From CAVZZV01 sp963779845 (GTDB lineage: Bacteria; Bacteroidota; Bacteroidia; Bacteroidales; GCA-2748055), in NCBI GenBank assembly GCA_963779845.1, contig CAVZZV010000005.1, positions 1 through 64,000 on the forward strand: a stretch of 64,000 nt of DNA, written 5' to 3'. The notes beneath the pieces are model-generated. The model saw only the letters and a list, made by a program, of their open reading frames with translations, ran no database searches and was not told the DNA's origin. The first letter of the stretch is position 1. Each line of letters opens with the position of its first letter. Of the stretch, positions 6,912 to 17,400 are shown in pieces. The translations under genes were made by a program, and so were the position numbers.

Positions 6912-7575
6912 TTAATCATCATCAAGCGGGTTTATAATATTCCCAAGCTGCTTATTCGAAACATGCGTGTAAATTTCTGTGGTCTTACTGCTCGAGTGAC
7001 CTAGTAATTCCTGAATGAACCTTAAATCAATGCCCTGCTCCAGGAGATGCGTCGCAAAACTATGACGAAGCATATGCGGAGTTACATGCATTTTGATCCC
7101 GGCCTTCCGGACAGCCTGTTTCAAAATGCTGGCGACACTTTCCGCACTGTATTGCCCTCCATCCTGACCCTCAAATAACCATTGACTGGGCCGGTAACGT
7201 TGGAAATATTCTCTTAGATATTTTAAGGTTTTCACCGATAATAAAGTGCTCCAACTTTTCTAAATAACCTGCTGGAACAGGAGATTTCACCGTGGCGAAA
7301 CCATTCTGCAATGGCTCTATTTTATTGCTTGCTGCTGATGATTTTAATTCGCTGTAATCAATCCAGGCTTGTGATTTAAATGCTTTTAACACATGGCTTA
7401 AATGGAACTGCTCACGGGGCTGATACCAACACTTCTTGGAAGAACTCCATTGGGCTCCGGGAAGTTGCCTTAAAATTTTTACCAGGTTTTCATGGTAATC
7501 AAAGAAAAATTGAACCACCTCAACGTTTCTGTGAATGGAGTATTTTAGTCTGATATGAGGCTGTGGGCTCGCCAA
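6912..7575 (-). pseudogene. tyrosine recombinase with internal deletion and frame change
   Basis: Two pieces of one recombinase. The first (7575-7171, TTG start) gives the N-terminal extension found in Bacteroidota site-specific integrases (QWSSSKKCWYQPREQF) and reaches the start of the core-binding domain (LEKLEHF). The frame then changes near 7240, and the second piece (7235-6912) is the C-terminal catalytic part with HMLRHSFATH, LLGHSSSKTTEIYTH and an ending NPLDDD. Roughly 170 residues, including the rest of the core-binding domain and the first catalytic Arg, are missing compared with full relatives. The remaining C-terminal part has no IntI-type extra helix. Its position next to the first cassette suggests it was the array's recombinase, but it points in the same direction as the cassettes. 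Confidence 0.75.
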
Positions 7576-7810
7576 AAGTTAAAATTATTATTTTATGACT
7601 TCCGTATTTAATCACGTAATCCCTTCCCATCAATCCTTCAAATTTGAGAGGAGTACCCACTTTCTGTCACCCTCATCGCTTATGCTCACAATAATACAAA
7701 TTTCTTTTATATCTATTAATGTAAATTTTTTTATTTTATAGGCCTGTTTTTCTTTATATTTTGAGTGGACTTTCAATCGTTGTTTCCCACCATCCTCTTT
7801 TCCCGGACAC

Positions 7811-7845
7811 AAAAAAACGGCCGGTTATTTCTAACCGACCGTCTT
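7811..7845 (-). terminator. rho-independent terminator of ppdK
   Basis: On the minus strand ACGGTCGGTTAG-AAA-TAACCGGCCGT is followed by seven T. It begins about 30 bp after the ppdK stop codon. The remaining 235 bp up to the recombinase remnant (7576-7810) hold no convincing gene. Confidence 0.9.
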
Positions 7846-7874
7846 TATAAGGTGAATAGTGAAATTAACCTGTC

Positions 7875-10595
7875 TTATCTCAACGTGGCCTGTGCTGCTG
7901 CCAAACGGGCTATGGGAACCCTGAACGGGGAACAACTTACATAGTTCATTCCTACACGGTAACAGAATTCCACTGAGTTAGGCTCACCACCATGTTCGCC
8001 ACAGATACCTACTTTCAGATCAGGCTTAACCTTGCGGCCCTTTTCTGTTCCCATCTGAACTAACTGGCCTACTCCCTCCTGATCGAGTACCTGGAAAGGA
8101 TCTTCTTTTAGAATCCCTTTGTCCAGATAAACAGGTAAAAATTTCCCTGCATCGTCTCTGGAATACCCAAAGGCCATCTGCGTGAGGTCATTGGTTCCAA
8201 ATGAGAAGAATTCTGCGCGTTCAGCAATTTTATCAGCTAACAGGGCTGCACGCGGAATTTCTATCATCGTTCCCACGAGGTATTCAACTTTGTCTCCTCT
8301 CTCTTTAAATACTGCATCAGCAGTTGTACGGATGATATCTTCCTGCATTTTGAATTCATTTGCCGTACCAATGAGCGGAACCATAATTTCCGGGATACTT
8401 TCAATTCCTTCTTTCTTGAGGTCAAGAGCAGCTTCAATAATTGCCCTGGCCTGCATCTCGGTAATCTCGGGATAGGTATTCCCAAGTCTGCAACCCCTGT
8501 GACCCAGCATTGGATTAAATTCGGCGAGGCTTTCTACTTTATCCTTAACTTCTTCCACGCTAATACCAATCTCCTTAGCCATCTCTCTCTGATTTTCTTC
8601 TTCATGGGGTACAAATTCGTGGAGAGGTGGATCAAGAAGACGAATCGTTACAGGAAAACCAGCCATTGCTTTTAAAATACCGTGGAAATCTTCACGTTGA
8701 ATAGGAAGAAGTTTTTTAAGCGCTTTTCTTCTGCCAGCTTCATCCGATGCAAGAATCATCTCACGCATTGCTTTAATTCGGTCTCCTTCAAAAAACATGT
8801 GCTCCGTGCGGCAGAGACCGATACCCACTGCACCAAAATCTTTCGCAATCTGCGCATCTTTTGGGGTGTCGGCATTGGTTCTGACTTTCATCGTAGCGAA
8901 TTTATCTGTAAGAGACATCAATTCACCAAAATCACCGCTTAATTCAGGATCCATGGTTTTTACCTTGCCTTCATATACGATCCCGGAAGTTCCGTCAAGA
9001 GAAATCCAGTCTCCCTCTTTAAATACTTTCCCTCCGACGGTCATTGTCCGTTCTTTGTAATTGATTTTCAAACTTCCTGCACCGGAAACACAGCATTTAC
9101 CCATTCCCCTGGCAACAACAGCAGCGTGTGATGTCATGCCTCCACGTGCCGTCAGAATACCTTTCGCCAGGTTCATCCCTTTAAGATCCTCGGGAGAGGT
9201 TTCGATACGGACGAGTATGACGGATTCACCCTTATCAAAATAGGCTTCCACTTCATCGGCAAAGAAAACGATTTGTCCTGTTGCAGCACCCGGAGAAGCA
9301 GGAAGTCCGGATGATATTACCGTGGCTTTCTGAATTTCTTTTGGGTCAAATATGGGATGGAGAAGTTCATTGAGTTTATTAGGCTCATTTCTCAAAATAG
9401 CCGTCTTTTCATCAATCATCCCTTCCCTGAGCAGGTCCATAGAAATTTTTACCATGGATGCCCCTGTACGTTTTCCGTTACGGGTCTGAAGTAACCATAG
9501 TTTACCTTCCTGAATGGTGAATTCAAGATCCTGCATATCACTGTAGTGAGACTCAAGTTTTTTCTGTGTGTTAAAAAGTTCCTTGTAAGCTTCAGGAAGC
9601 TTTTCTTCCAGTGATGGAAATTTCGAAGCCCTGTCGGATTCAGAAACCTGGGCCAGTTTAGCCCAACGATAGGAACCCTCTTTCGTAATCTGCTGTGGGG
9701 TTCTGGTTCCGGCAACAACATCTTCGCCCTGTGCATCAATAAGATATTCGCCATTGAATATATTTTCTCCTGTAGCTGCATCTCTCGTAAAGGCAACGCC
9801 TGTTCCGGAGGTCTGTCCCATATTTCCATAAACCATTGCCTGCACATTAACAGCGGTACCCCATTCTGCGGGAATGTTGTTAAGCTTCCTGTAATAAATA
9901 GCACGCTCATTCATCCAGCTGTCAAATACAGCAGAAACGGCGCCCCAAAGCTGATCCCAGGGTGATGTTGGGAAATCATGTCCTGTTTTTTCTTTTACAG
10001 CCTTTTTAAACTGGCTTACGAGTTCTTTGAGGTCATCAACCGTAAGCTGAGTATCTTCTTCAACTCCCTTTGATTCCTTCATCTCTTCAATAATTACTTC
10101 GAACGGATCGGAATCTTCTTTGGAAGATGGTTTCATATCCAATACCACATCGCCATACATTTGAACAAATCTGCGGTATGAATCCCAGGCAAAACGCGCG
10201 TTGCCTGTTTTGTTGATTAAGCCTTTGACCGCGTCATCATTCATCCCGAGGTTAAGAACAGTGTCCATCATTCCTGGCATAGAGGCGCGGGCACCTGACC
10301 GTACAGAAACCAGACAGGGGTTTTCATCGCTTCCGAATTTGGTCCCCATAATCTCTTCAATATTTTTTACCGCGTCTTCAACCTCTTTTTTCATGAGCTT
10401 GACGGTCTCGTCTTTTCCCAGTTTGTTATATTCGGCACAAACATCGGTTGTGATGGTAAATCCCGGGGGAACCGGTACACCGATAAGGTTCATTTCGGCG
10501 AGGTTGGCACCTTTTCCGCCTAGCAGATTTTTCATATCTGCTTTACCTTCAGCTTTTTTGTCCCCGAATGTGTAAACACGTTTAACCTGTGGCAT
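7875..10595 (-). CDS. ppdK: pyruvate, phosphate dikinase
   Basis: A 906-residue enzyme interconverting pyruvate, ATP and phosphate with phosphoenolpyruvate, AMP and pyrophosphate in the cytosol. The N-terminal nucleotide-binding domain contains GGKGANLAEM (about 26-35). The central phosphohistidine domain has GGMTSHAAVVARG, with the catalytic His at about residue 490. The C-terminal PEP/pyruvate TIM barrel ends with the conserved GICGEHGGEP near residue 865. Its length is about 30 residues more than the clostridial enzyme, within the family range. A good AAAGGAG precedes the ATG, unusual for Bacteroidota and supporting this start. It stands alone as a transcription unit with its own terminator. 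In anaerobic Bacteroidota it works in PPi-linked glycolysis or gluconeogenesis. Confidence 0.97.
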   Translation of the reverse strand: MPQVKRVYTFGDKKAEGKADMKNLLGGKGANLAEMNLIGVPVPPGFTITTDVCAEYNKLGKDETVKLMKKEVEDAVKNIEEIMGTKFGSDENPCLVSVRSGARASMPGMMDTVLNLGMNDDAVKGLINKTGNARFAWDSYRRFVQMYGDVVLDMKPSSKEDSDPFEVIIEEMKESKGVEEDTQLTVDDLKELVSQFKKAVKEKTGHDFPTSPWDQLWGAVSAVFDSWMNERAIYYRKLNNIPAEWGTAVNVQAMVYGNMGQTSGTGVAFTRDAATGENIFNGEYLIDAQGEDVVAGTRTPQQITKEGSYRWAKLAQVSESDRASKFPSLEEKLPEAYKELFNTQKKLESHYSDMQDLEFTIQEGKLWLLQTRNGKRTGASMVKISMDLLREGMIDEKTAILRNEPNKLNELLHPIFDPKEIQKATVISSGLPASPGAATGQIVFFADEVEAYFDKGESVILVRIETSPEDLKGMNLAKGILTARGGMTSHAAVVARGMGKCCVSGAGSLKINYKERTMTVGGKVFKEGDWISLDGTSGIVYEGKVKTMDPELSGDFGELMSLTDKFATMKVRTNADTPKDAQIAKDFGAVGIGLCRTEHMFFEGDRIKAMREMILASDEAGRRKALKKLLPIQREDFHGILKAMAGFPVTIRLLDPPLHEFVPHEEENQREMAKEIGISVEEVKDKVESLAEFNPMLGHRGCRLGNTYPEITEMQARAIIEAALDLKKEGIESIPEIMVPLIGTANEFKMQEDIIRTTADAVFKERGDKVEYLVGTMIEIPRAALLADKIAERAEFFSFGTNDLTQMAFGYSRDDAGKFLPVYLDKGILKEDPFQVLDQEGVGQLVQMGTEKGRKVKPDLKVGICGEHGGEPNSVEFCYRVGMNYVSCSPFRVPIARLAAAQATLR

Positions 10596-10845
10596 TTTTT
10601 ACTCCTTTCTTTTGTTACTTTTTTGTTAAATAATTGATATTTAAATATTTATCCTAAAATATTCATTTTTTTGAAAGTACAAATGTATTGAAAAATATTG
10701 AATGATCATCATTTCGGGTTAAGTTTAAATACATGCTGCCCCCACGGCTCCGGCTAATAACCCCCCATCTTTTTAAAAAAAGGAGTGAATGAAAAACTAA
10801 AACCCTCCTCTTACTGTTACCTTCCTGTAAGACAATTTTACCAAA

Positions 10846-11793
10846 ATGTATATCGATTATTATAAAATACTCGGAGTTGACAGGAATGCCACTCAGGAGG
10901 AGGTCAAAAAAGCCTACCGCAAGTTGGCCAGGAAACACCATCCCGATTTAAATCCGGGTGATAAACAGTCAAACAAGCGGTTTCAGGAAATCAATGAAGC
11001 GAATGAAGTGTTGGGCGATCCGGAAAAGAGGAAAAAATATGACAAATACGGCAAGGACTGGAAGCATTCGGAAGAATTTGAAAGAGCACAGCAATCCCGT
11101 GCGCAATCAGCAAATTTTGGAGGAAGAACCGGTGCGGGAGCCTATTCAGGAGGGAATTTTTCTGACTATGCCGAAGGCGGGTTCTCCGGTTTTTCAGGAG
11201 GAAACTTTTCCGATTTCTTTGAGTCTATGTTTGGCTCGGCTTCAGGTCCGGGCAGCAGCAGGAGCGGCAGGCAGGTAAAATTCCGCGGGGAAGATTACCA
11301 GGCACAGCTTCAACTAAACCTGAGCGATGCCTACAGGACACATAAACAGACCCTTACGGTTAACGGGAAAAATATCCGCATCACGATTCCCTCTGGTATA
11401 GAGAACGGCCAAACCATTAAAATTCCCGGACATGGAGGACCGGGAGTCAATGGAGGACCGGCAGGCGATCTGTATATAACTTTTGCCATCCTGAACAACA
11501 CCCCCTATAAGCGCTTTGGAAACGACCTCCACTCCACGGTGGATCTGGATCTTTATACCGCTGTTCTTGGCGGAGAAATTACCCTCGATACCATGGATGG
11601 TAAAGTGAAAGTGAAAGTAAAACCCGGAACTCAAAACGGATCTAAAATAAAACTAAAAAACAAAGGCTTTCCGGTTTATCGGAAGGAAAACATGTTCGGG
11701 GATCTATATGTAGGTTTTAATATATTGATTCCTAAGGAATTGAGCCACAAGGAAAGAGAATTATTCACAGAATTGTCGGCCCTTAAAAAGTAA
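10846..11793 (+). CDS. cbpA: DnaJ-class co-chaperone, curved-DNA-binding protein type
   Basis: A 315-residue J-domain protein. The J domain (1-68) carries YYKILGVDRNA, the HPD tripeptide in RKHHPDLNPG and the following QEINEANEVLGD. A Gly/Ser/Phe-rich linker (about 85-145) precedes two C-terminal beta domains for client binding. There is no Cys-rich zinc domain, which places it with CbpA rather than DnaJ. It would stimulate a DnaK-type Hsp70 and may bind curved DNA. The next gene, 10 bp downstream, encodes the matching modulator, as in the cbpAM operon. The start ATG at 10846 fits the J-domain beginning exactly. Confidence 0.93.
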   Translation: MYIDYYKILGVDRNATQEEVKKAYRKLARKHHPDLNPGDKQSNKRFQEINEANEVLGDPEKRKKYDKYGKDWKHSEEFERAQQSRAQSANFGGRTGAGAYSGGNFSDYAEGGFSGFSGGNFSDFFESMFGSASGPGSSRSGRQVKFRGEDYQAQLQLNLSDAYRTHKQTLTVNGKNIRITIPSGIENGQTIKIPGHGGPGVNGGPAGDLYITFAILNNTPYKRFGNDLHSTVDLDLYTAVLGGEITLDTMDGKVKVKVKPGTQNGSKIKLKNKGFPVYRKENMFGDLYVGFNILIPKELSHKERELFTELSALKK

Positions 11794-11803
11794 AGCTAAA
11801 ACC

Positions 11804-12103
11804 ATGGAGAACGAAAGACTTATCCCGGCGAGTGAATTATCCAGGCATTACGGCATTGAACTATCGTTTATTTCGTCGCTCAACGAGAGTGGGCTGCTGC
11901 AAATAACCACTATAGAAGAAAGAGGATATATTCAGGAAGAGCAGCTAAAAGACCTGGAAAAAATTATCCATTTTTATTATGATATGGACATCAACCTTGA
12001 AGGGATTGAAACGATTACCTATCTTCTGGAAAAAATTAACAAAATGCAGGATGAGCTTCAAAACCTTCGGAACAAATTGCAATATTTTGACGCGGAGCAG
12101 TAA
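11804..12103 (+). CDS. cbpM: CbpM-like chaperone modulator (MerR-like)
   Basis: A 99-residue protein resembling CbpM/MerR-like modulators: a winged-helix-like N-terminus (LIPASELSRHYGIELSFI), a short wing (EERGYIQEEQLKDL) and a C-terminal coiled coil (about 70-99, KINKMQDELQNLRNKLQYF). In the family it binds the J domain of CbpA and blocks both its co-chaperone and DNA-binding activity. Cotranscribed with cbpA (10-bp gap). A hairpin overlapping the stop codon may end the transcript. Confidence 0.88.
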   Translation: MENERLIPASELSRHYGIELSFISSLNESGLLQITTIEERGYIQEEQLKDLEKIIHFYYDMDINLEGIETITYLLEKINKMQDELQNLRNKLQYFDAEQ

Positions 12104-12120
12104 AAAATGCTTTTACTGTT
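12098..12120 (+). terminator. possible terminator after cbpM
   Basis: CAGTAAAA-AATGC-TTTTACTG followed by a short T-rich tail. The stem is A+T-rich and overlaps the stop codon, so the call is tentative. Confidence 0.5.
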
Positions 12121-12199
12121 TCAAATCGATCTCTATCTAAATATCCCACTTAATTGTTACCTTCGTGCCCAATTACCGTCTACATGAAAAACTAGCATT

Positions 12200-12568
12200 T
12201 TGAAATCTTCATACTCAATATTACTTATTGTAAGTTTTCTTTTCCTGAGCTTTCAGGGTAATATCCCGGTGAAGGCTCATGAATCCGAAAATAAGCAAGA
12301 CAATATTGATTATAATGCCCGGAATCCTACTTTTTCAGAAGGTTACGATGCATTTACCAATTATGTCGATAATCGTGAAGATGTAAACCAATCTGTTCAG
12401 AAATCATTAAACTCTTCAGTAAAGTACTCCTTCAGAAATATAGCCAACGAAAAGAATGTAAGTCCGATCATTAAAAGTGAAAAACTTCACTATTTAAGCT
12501 TGGAGACGAGCTTATTTATCAGCTTGCATAAAATAAAACTCATCTTTCCTTTTAATTATTTCTGGTAA
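12200..12568 (+). CDS. small secreted hypothetical protein
   Basis: A 122-residue protein with a Sec signal peptide (about residues 1-26: KSS, a hydrophobic stretch ILLIVSFLFLSFQG, then VKAHE as probable cleavage region). The mature part is polar and unstructured-looking, and the C-terminus turns hydrophobic (ETSLFISLHKIKLIFPFNYFW). ATG or TTG start choice matters: the frame opens at 12200 with TTG, and no good Shine-Dalgarno is visible, which is normal here. No family recognised. The odd hydrophobic tail might be read-through after an indel. It sits between the cbpAM operon and a gene remnant. Confidence 0.45.
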   Translation: MKSSYSILLIVSFLFLSFQGNIPVKAHESENKQDNIDYNARNPTFSEGYDAFTNYVDNREDVNQSVQKSLNSSVKYSFRNIANEKNVSPIIKSEKLHYLSLETSLFISLHKIKLIFPFNYFW

Positions 12569-12653
12569 TTTCCAGCACTTCTTCTTTCTGATTTTTTCTT
12601 TCAGGGCATATCAGCCCTTCAAAATTATTATTAACATTTTTCATCTAAAAGAT

Positions 12654-12854
12654 ATGAATTTAATTATATGGATGATTGTAATCATCTTGTCTTCAGGATT
12701 AATATGGTTTTTACGAGCCAATGCACAAAAAAGAGAACAATTATTCTTAGCCCCTTTACATGACTTTGCCATAGAAAATGGAAGCACCTTAAGCACTTAT
12801 GATCAAAAAATCTTACTTTTAAAGCATTGTTTCAACCATATATGTTTATGTTAA
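12654..12854 (+). pseudogene. remnant of a small membrane-anchored protein
   Basis: The first 45 or so residues resemble a Bacteroidota protein family that begins with one membrane helix followed by a charged segment (IIWMIVIILSSGLIWFLRAN, then AQKREQLFL and a downstream FAIENG). In such proteins a soluble domain of over 100 residues follows, but here the frame ends after 66 residues, with no trace of that domain. The end overlaps the upstream part of the GH20 frame by a few codons. I read this as a truncated gene left where the GH20/PUL block joined. The family match is from memory and only moderately sure. Confidence 0.4.
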
Positions 12855-12871
12855 AATTAACCGTAGATACC

Positions 12872-14479
12872 ATGAAATTGAACTTCATCTTATTAATTGG
12901 CACTTTTTCGTTTTTCCTGAATGCATGCACACAAACTCTACCAGTAAATTATCAAATAATCCCCTGCCCAAATTCAATTACGTATTCTTCCGGATCGCTT
13001 CATTTAAAAAAGAATGTGAAAGTTTTTTTTACAGACGAACTTAAGAATGAAGCTAAATTATTGAATGAATACTTAATTTCAGATTTCGGGATTGAATTAG
13101 AAGCAATTGATAAGGAGAAGCATGCAAATATTATACTGGATTTGAATGCACAATATGTACCCGAAAAAAACGATGGATATAAACTCGAAGTAAAGAAAAA
13201 TATTATCTTACTTACTTCAAATTCACCTTCAGGCATACTAAACGGCATTCAGACTTTGCGCCAGATTGTCCGACAGGTTGGGGAGGGATTTGTAGTACAG
13301 TTAGGAGTAATAGTTGATTATCCAACTTTCGAATGGCGCGCGTTTATGCTTGATGAGGGCAGGTACTTCAAAGGAAAAGAAGTTGCTAAAAATCTTCTTG
13401 ATGAAATGTCTTTTCTGAAAATGAATGTTTTCCATTGGCATTTAACGGAAGATCTGGGTTGGCGTATTGAGATCAAGAAATATCCAAAATTAACGGAAGT
13501 TGGTTCCTATCGCGACTCTACGGAGATTGGTTTTAACAGAAATGTATTTGATGGGAAACCACACAGTGGGTTCTATACGCAAGAAGAGATAAAAGAAATA
13601 GTGGACTACGCTAAAAAGCTTCATATTATGGTAGTTCCGGAAATAGAGATGCCGGGGCATTCTAGTGCCGCAATTGCAGCTTACCCATGGCTTGGCGTAA
13701 CAGGAAAACAAATAAAAGTTCCTTCTAAACTCGGAGTTCTTTACGATGTATACAATGTTGCAGATCCCCGGGTCTTAGAATTTTTTAACGATGTCTTCGA
13801 TGAAGTTATCGCGCTATTTCCATCTCCTGTAATTCATATTGGTGGAGATGAAATACGTTATAATCAATGGAATGATTCACCTGAGGCGAAATCATACATG
13901 ATAAAGCACGGACTGAAAACGCCCGCTGAATTGCATGTCTTTTTTACCAATAACATTTCTAAAATTTTAAAAGGGAAAAACAAAAGAATGATGGGATGGA
14001 ATGACATTACAGGTGCAAAGCTGCATGCCTATCAATCAGATGAAGACACGCAAGAAAGTGACCAAAAATTGGCCAAGGGCACTATTATTCAATTCTGGAG
14101 AGGGGATTCCACCTTAATGCTTAATGCCATAAAAGGTGGATATGATGTTGTAAATTCATTTTCTCAATATACTTATTTAGACTACAGTTATAAGAGGATT
14201 CCTCTATCCAAAGCTTACTCATTTAGTCCTGTCCCTAAAGGATTGCCCGTCGAATTAGAAGATAAGGTGCTGGGCATGGGATGTCAGATGTGGGGCGAAC
14301 TTATCCCCACCGTTGAACATATGCAGAAAATGGTTTTCCCGCGTATAGCAGCCTACGCTGAATGTGCCTGGACCTCACCTGACAATAAAAAATACGACCT
14401 GTTTTTGGAATCACTCCCTAATTTATTTAAGAGATGGGAAAGAAAAGGGATCATGTATACAGACGCATTACAGAATTAA
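12872..14479 (+). CDS. GH20 beta-N-acetylhexosaminidase, lipoprotein
   Basis: A 535-residue exo-hexosaminidase when started at ATG 12872. That start gives a lipoprotein signal peptide ending in FFLNAC (Cys about residue 18), which the longer frame from 12827 would hide. A GH20 N-terminal alpha/beta domain (about 25-130) precedes the catalytic barrel. The catalytic Asp-Glu pair is D326-E327 in HIGGDE, with FHWHLTEDLGWR and MPGHSSAA motifs present. The mechanism uses the substrate acetamido group, and the enzyme removes terminal GlcNAc or GalNAc. It faces the rhamnosidase locus and its stop lies 10 bp from the stop of the last GH106 gene, so it is convergent and separately regulated. Confidence 0.93.
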   Translation: MKLNFILLIGTFSFFLNACTQTLPVNYQIIPCPNSITYSSGSLHLKKNVKVFFTDELKNEAKLLNEYLISDFGIELEAIDKEKHANIILDLNAQYVPEKNDGYKLEVKKNIILLTSNSPSGILNGIQTLRQIVRQVGEGFVVQLGVIVDYPTFEWRAFMLDEGRYFKGKEVAKNLLDEMSFLKMNVFHWHLTEDLGWRIEIKKYPKLTEVGSYRDSTEIGFNRNVFDGKPHSGFYTQEEIKEIVDYAKKLHIMVVPEIEMPGHSSAAIAAYPWLGVTGKQIKVPSKLGVLYDVYNVADPRVLEFFNDVFDEVIALFPSPVIHIGGDEIRYNQWNDSPEAKSYMIKHGLKTPAELHVFFTNNISKILKGKNKRMMGWNDITGAKLHAYQSDEDTQESDQKLAKGTIIQFWRGDSTLMLNAIKGGYDVVNSFSQYTYLDYSYKRIPLSKAYSFSPVPKGLPVELEDKVLGMGCQMWGELIPTVEHMQKMVFPRIAAYAECAWTSPDNKKYDLFLESLPNLFKRWERKGIMYTDALQN

Positions 14480-14489
14480 ATATGATTAG

Positions 14490-17400
14490 TTATTGCATAG
14501 CTTGAATGACAACCGGGCCGAGCAGGCCTGATGGCAACAAGGGGGCATCGGCTTTAAATACAATATTGGTATGGGTCAATCGTTTCTCCTCTGGCAGGGC
14601 GGCATCGCCTATCAGCCGATTGGGCCAAAGGTTGATTACCTCTATTTCCAACTTGTTACCGGTTTCTTTGACAACATCCGTGACCTCCACACGCCAGGGA
14701 GAAGTCCATACAATGCCCAGGTTTTTTCCATTCAGCCTGACTTCTGCTATATTTTTAACAATGCCCAAATCAAGGAACATGGCCTGCTTTTCCAGCTTCT
14801 TCCGGTCCAGGTCGAACGTTTTTGTGTAAATGGCTTTCCCCGAATAATACCTGATCCGCTTGTCGGAATGAATGCTCCAATCCTCAAGCGTGGGGAACAC
14901 CACTTTTTCGGGCCCGCCCCATGCCGGGTCGAATTGTACTTCCCAGGGCCCCCGGACCTCCTGCGCGGGCGTTAAGGCCGAGCTGCCCTGCCAGGGCAAC
15001 ACGTGGCCTCTGTTAGCCAATGCCGTCGGCCTGCTTGGAAACACCACAAACACAGACTGGAATTCTGCAAGCTCCAACTGTATCGAGGTTCGGTTGCCGA
15101 CCATGCGGAACGATGGCCGTGAAATACTTCCGCATACCGCGTCCCAAAGCTCGGGCTTGCGATCGCATGCCCGGAACAGGCATTCCGTTTTGGCCCTTTT
15201 CTTGTTGCGGTTGGTAATAAAATAGATCTCGGCCTCGGGGGTTGTCCGGTGGATAAAGTCTATCCACACACCCTCCCCGTTATATTCGAAATCAGGTTGA
15301 ACCCCATCGCTCAACAGGACATGCCGAATGCCCTCACCGCTATAAACACGGCCTTTCCCATATCTGTTCACTTTGATGTTTTTCCCGTCAGCTTTTCCCC
15401 AAAGCTCATCGGCGACCGCCTTTATTTCCTGATCACATCCGGGATAACCTTTCAATCCAGAATCCGTTTGGGGCCTTGGGCCGATAACGGTCGCACCCGC
15501 TTTGACCAGGCTCCTTATTTTCCGGGCAACGGGCAGTGGCATCCGGGCAAGGTCCGGGAGCACCAATATGCGATAGCTCATCCCATCGGGCAAAACGATC
15601 CGTTTGTTTTTCACCCCGAGACGGCCCAGCAGGACCTCCTCATTGCACACGTCGTAATCATACCCTTTCCCAAGTGAAGGGTCTACGTGCTTTTGGGCTA
15701 CCAGGTTTGGGGCCGAATCACCATTATAAAAGAGCACGTCGGCAACAAATTTCCCGGAGCGGAGCAGGTATTGGCAGCGGGCATTATAATCAAAAAAGGG
15801 GCCCGACTTTTCCCACCACGTCACATTGGGGTTAAAATGGGTGCCGGCACCATACTCATAGCCCGGTTTGCCGTCCCGTGGGCGTGTCGCCGTCGAGGTA
15901 TGGATAGCGATCCGGTTGATCCCCTCGCAATAGGCCCTGTCCAAGGACTGCTTCAACGAACCCGGACAGTCCAGCCAGTGCCTGTAGGTGGTGAAAGCTT
16001 CGGCCGAGGCTGTTTCCTTTCCATAGACATGCGATGCCGAGGCGGTCATTTTCGTAACCTTGTTCTGGCCGAAATCCAGGCGCGAGACACCGTAAGGCTT
16101 GTCATCGGCGAGCGTTGACTGGTCTTCATGATCGGTGCCCAACCAGAACTCGCCCATGGGCATGTCGCTGCGGCCAAGGTTCTTTAGCCCATCAAGGCAG
16201 ATTGTCCCGGAACGGCTCGGCCCGGCTGCCTCGTTTTGGACCAGCAGTCCGTGTTCATGGCACAGCTCGGCAAACTGCCCGTAATGTTCATCGGCCATGC
16301 AGTCGGCAATGGTTTTTCGATAATCGGTAAGGAACCGGTCCGACACCTCCGCGCTTCCAACGATATAGCCTTTGAGCGCCGGCAGGTAAGGGGCGGCATC
16401 GTACCCCCTGTAATGCCTGAACTTTTGCAGGACATCGCCTGTCCAGTTAGGGAACCCGTCTTCAAAGCTGTCGTTGCAAAAATATTTGGGCTTGGCCCCA
16501 ACTTTGGCGGCCTCTTCGATCAAAACCTTTCCGAAGTTCTCGAATTGCAACTCCACCCCTTTGCGGTCAAACCAGTCGATGGACAGGCCATCCGCTTCGG
16601 GCTGGGCGATCATCAGCCGGGAGCCGGTCATGCGGTGGCCGGTGCGGACAATGGTCCAGTTTCCCTCAGGGACGTCCCATTCCAGGTACCCGTCTTCCAT
16701 AAGTCGGGGTGTCAGGTCGATAATTTTATCAAGAGGAATTGGCTGGTCGCCCGGACCGTTCTGCCAGGGGGCACGGACAGGGCCCATGATGTCTAAGGCC
16801 AAGGCAAAATTGCTGGCATCGCGGTGGTTGGTCTTGGCGTCCAGGACCTCAGCACGTTCACCGCCGATGCGCCCCGCCTGCTTGCCCGGGTTAAAAAAGG
16901 CAACAACGGCCGTGTCACGGTAATCGAGCTTTTCAAGGGGCAAGCCTATGTAATCCTTGTACCCCGGGGGATTGAAAACTTTGTCGTAGCCATCCCGGTT
17001 GCCCGGGAGGGGGAGCTTCCCTGCAAATTTCTGGGGCCCCAGCAAATCCATCTCCGACTGCAGGTACCACCGGCCTGAATTTTCAGGCGAGATCCAGGGG
17101 CCGCCCATGCACCAGCCCGAACTCATGTTGACCCCCACGTCAACCTTCAGCCGCTTGGCCTCTTTCATGGCGTGGCGGTAAAGCGTTTTCCATTCATCGG
17201 AAAACAGTATGGCACCCTGGGGGAAAGAAACACCGCCCAAACCACCTGCCGAATTTACCAGCAGAACCTCTCCCATCCCTTTTGCCCGGAACTCTTCCAG
17301 GTCCCGGGTAATGCCTTCCTGATCGACCAGCCCGTTAAACCACCACCAGTAGCATGAGGATTTCACGTTGTCGGGCGGTGCCATGAACCCTTGCGCCAGC

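Noticed and set aside
7630..7812. 60-codon frame upstream of the recombinase remnant
   Set aside because: Low-complexity Lys-rich translation, its start lies in the ppdK terminator and it matches no family.
15249..17181. Several long plus-strand frames over copy F
   Set aside because: They are shadows of the G+C-rich coding strand; the minus-strand frame carries the family motifs along its whole length.
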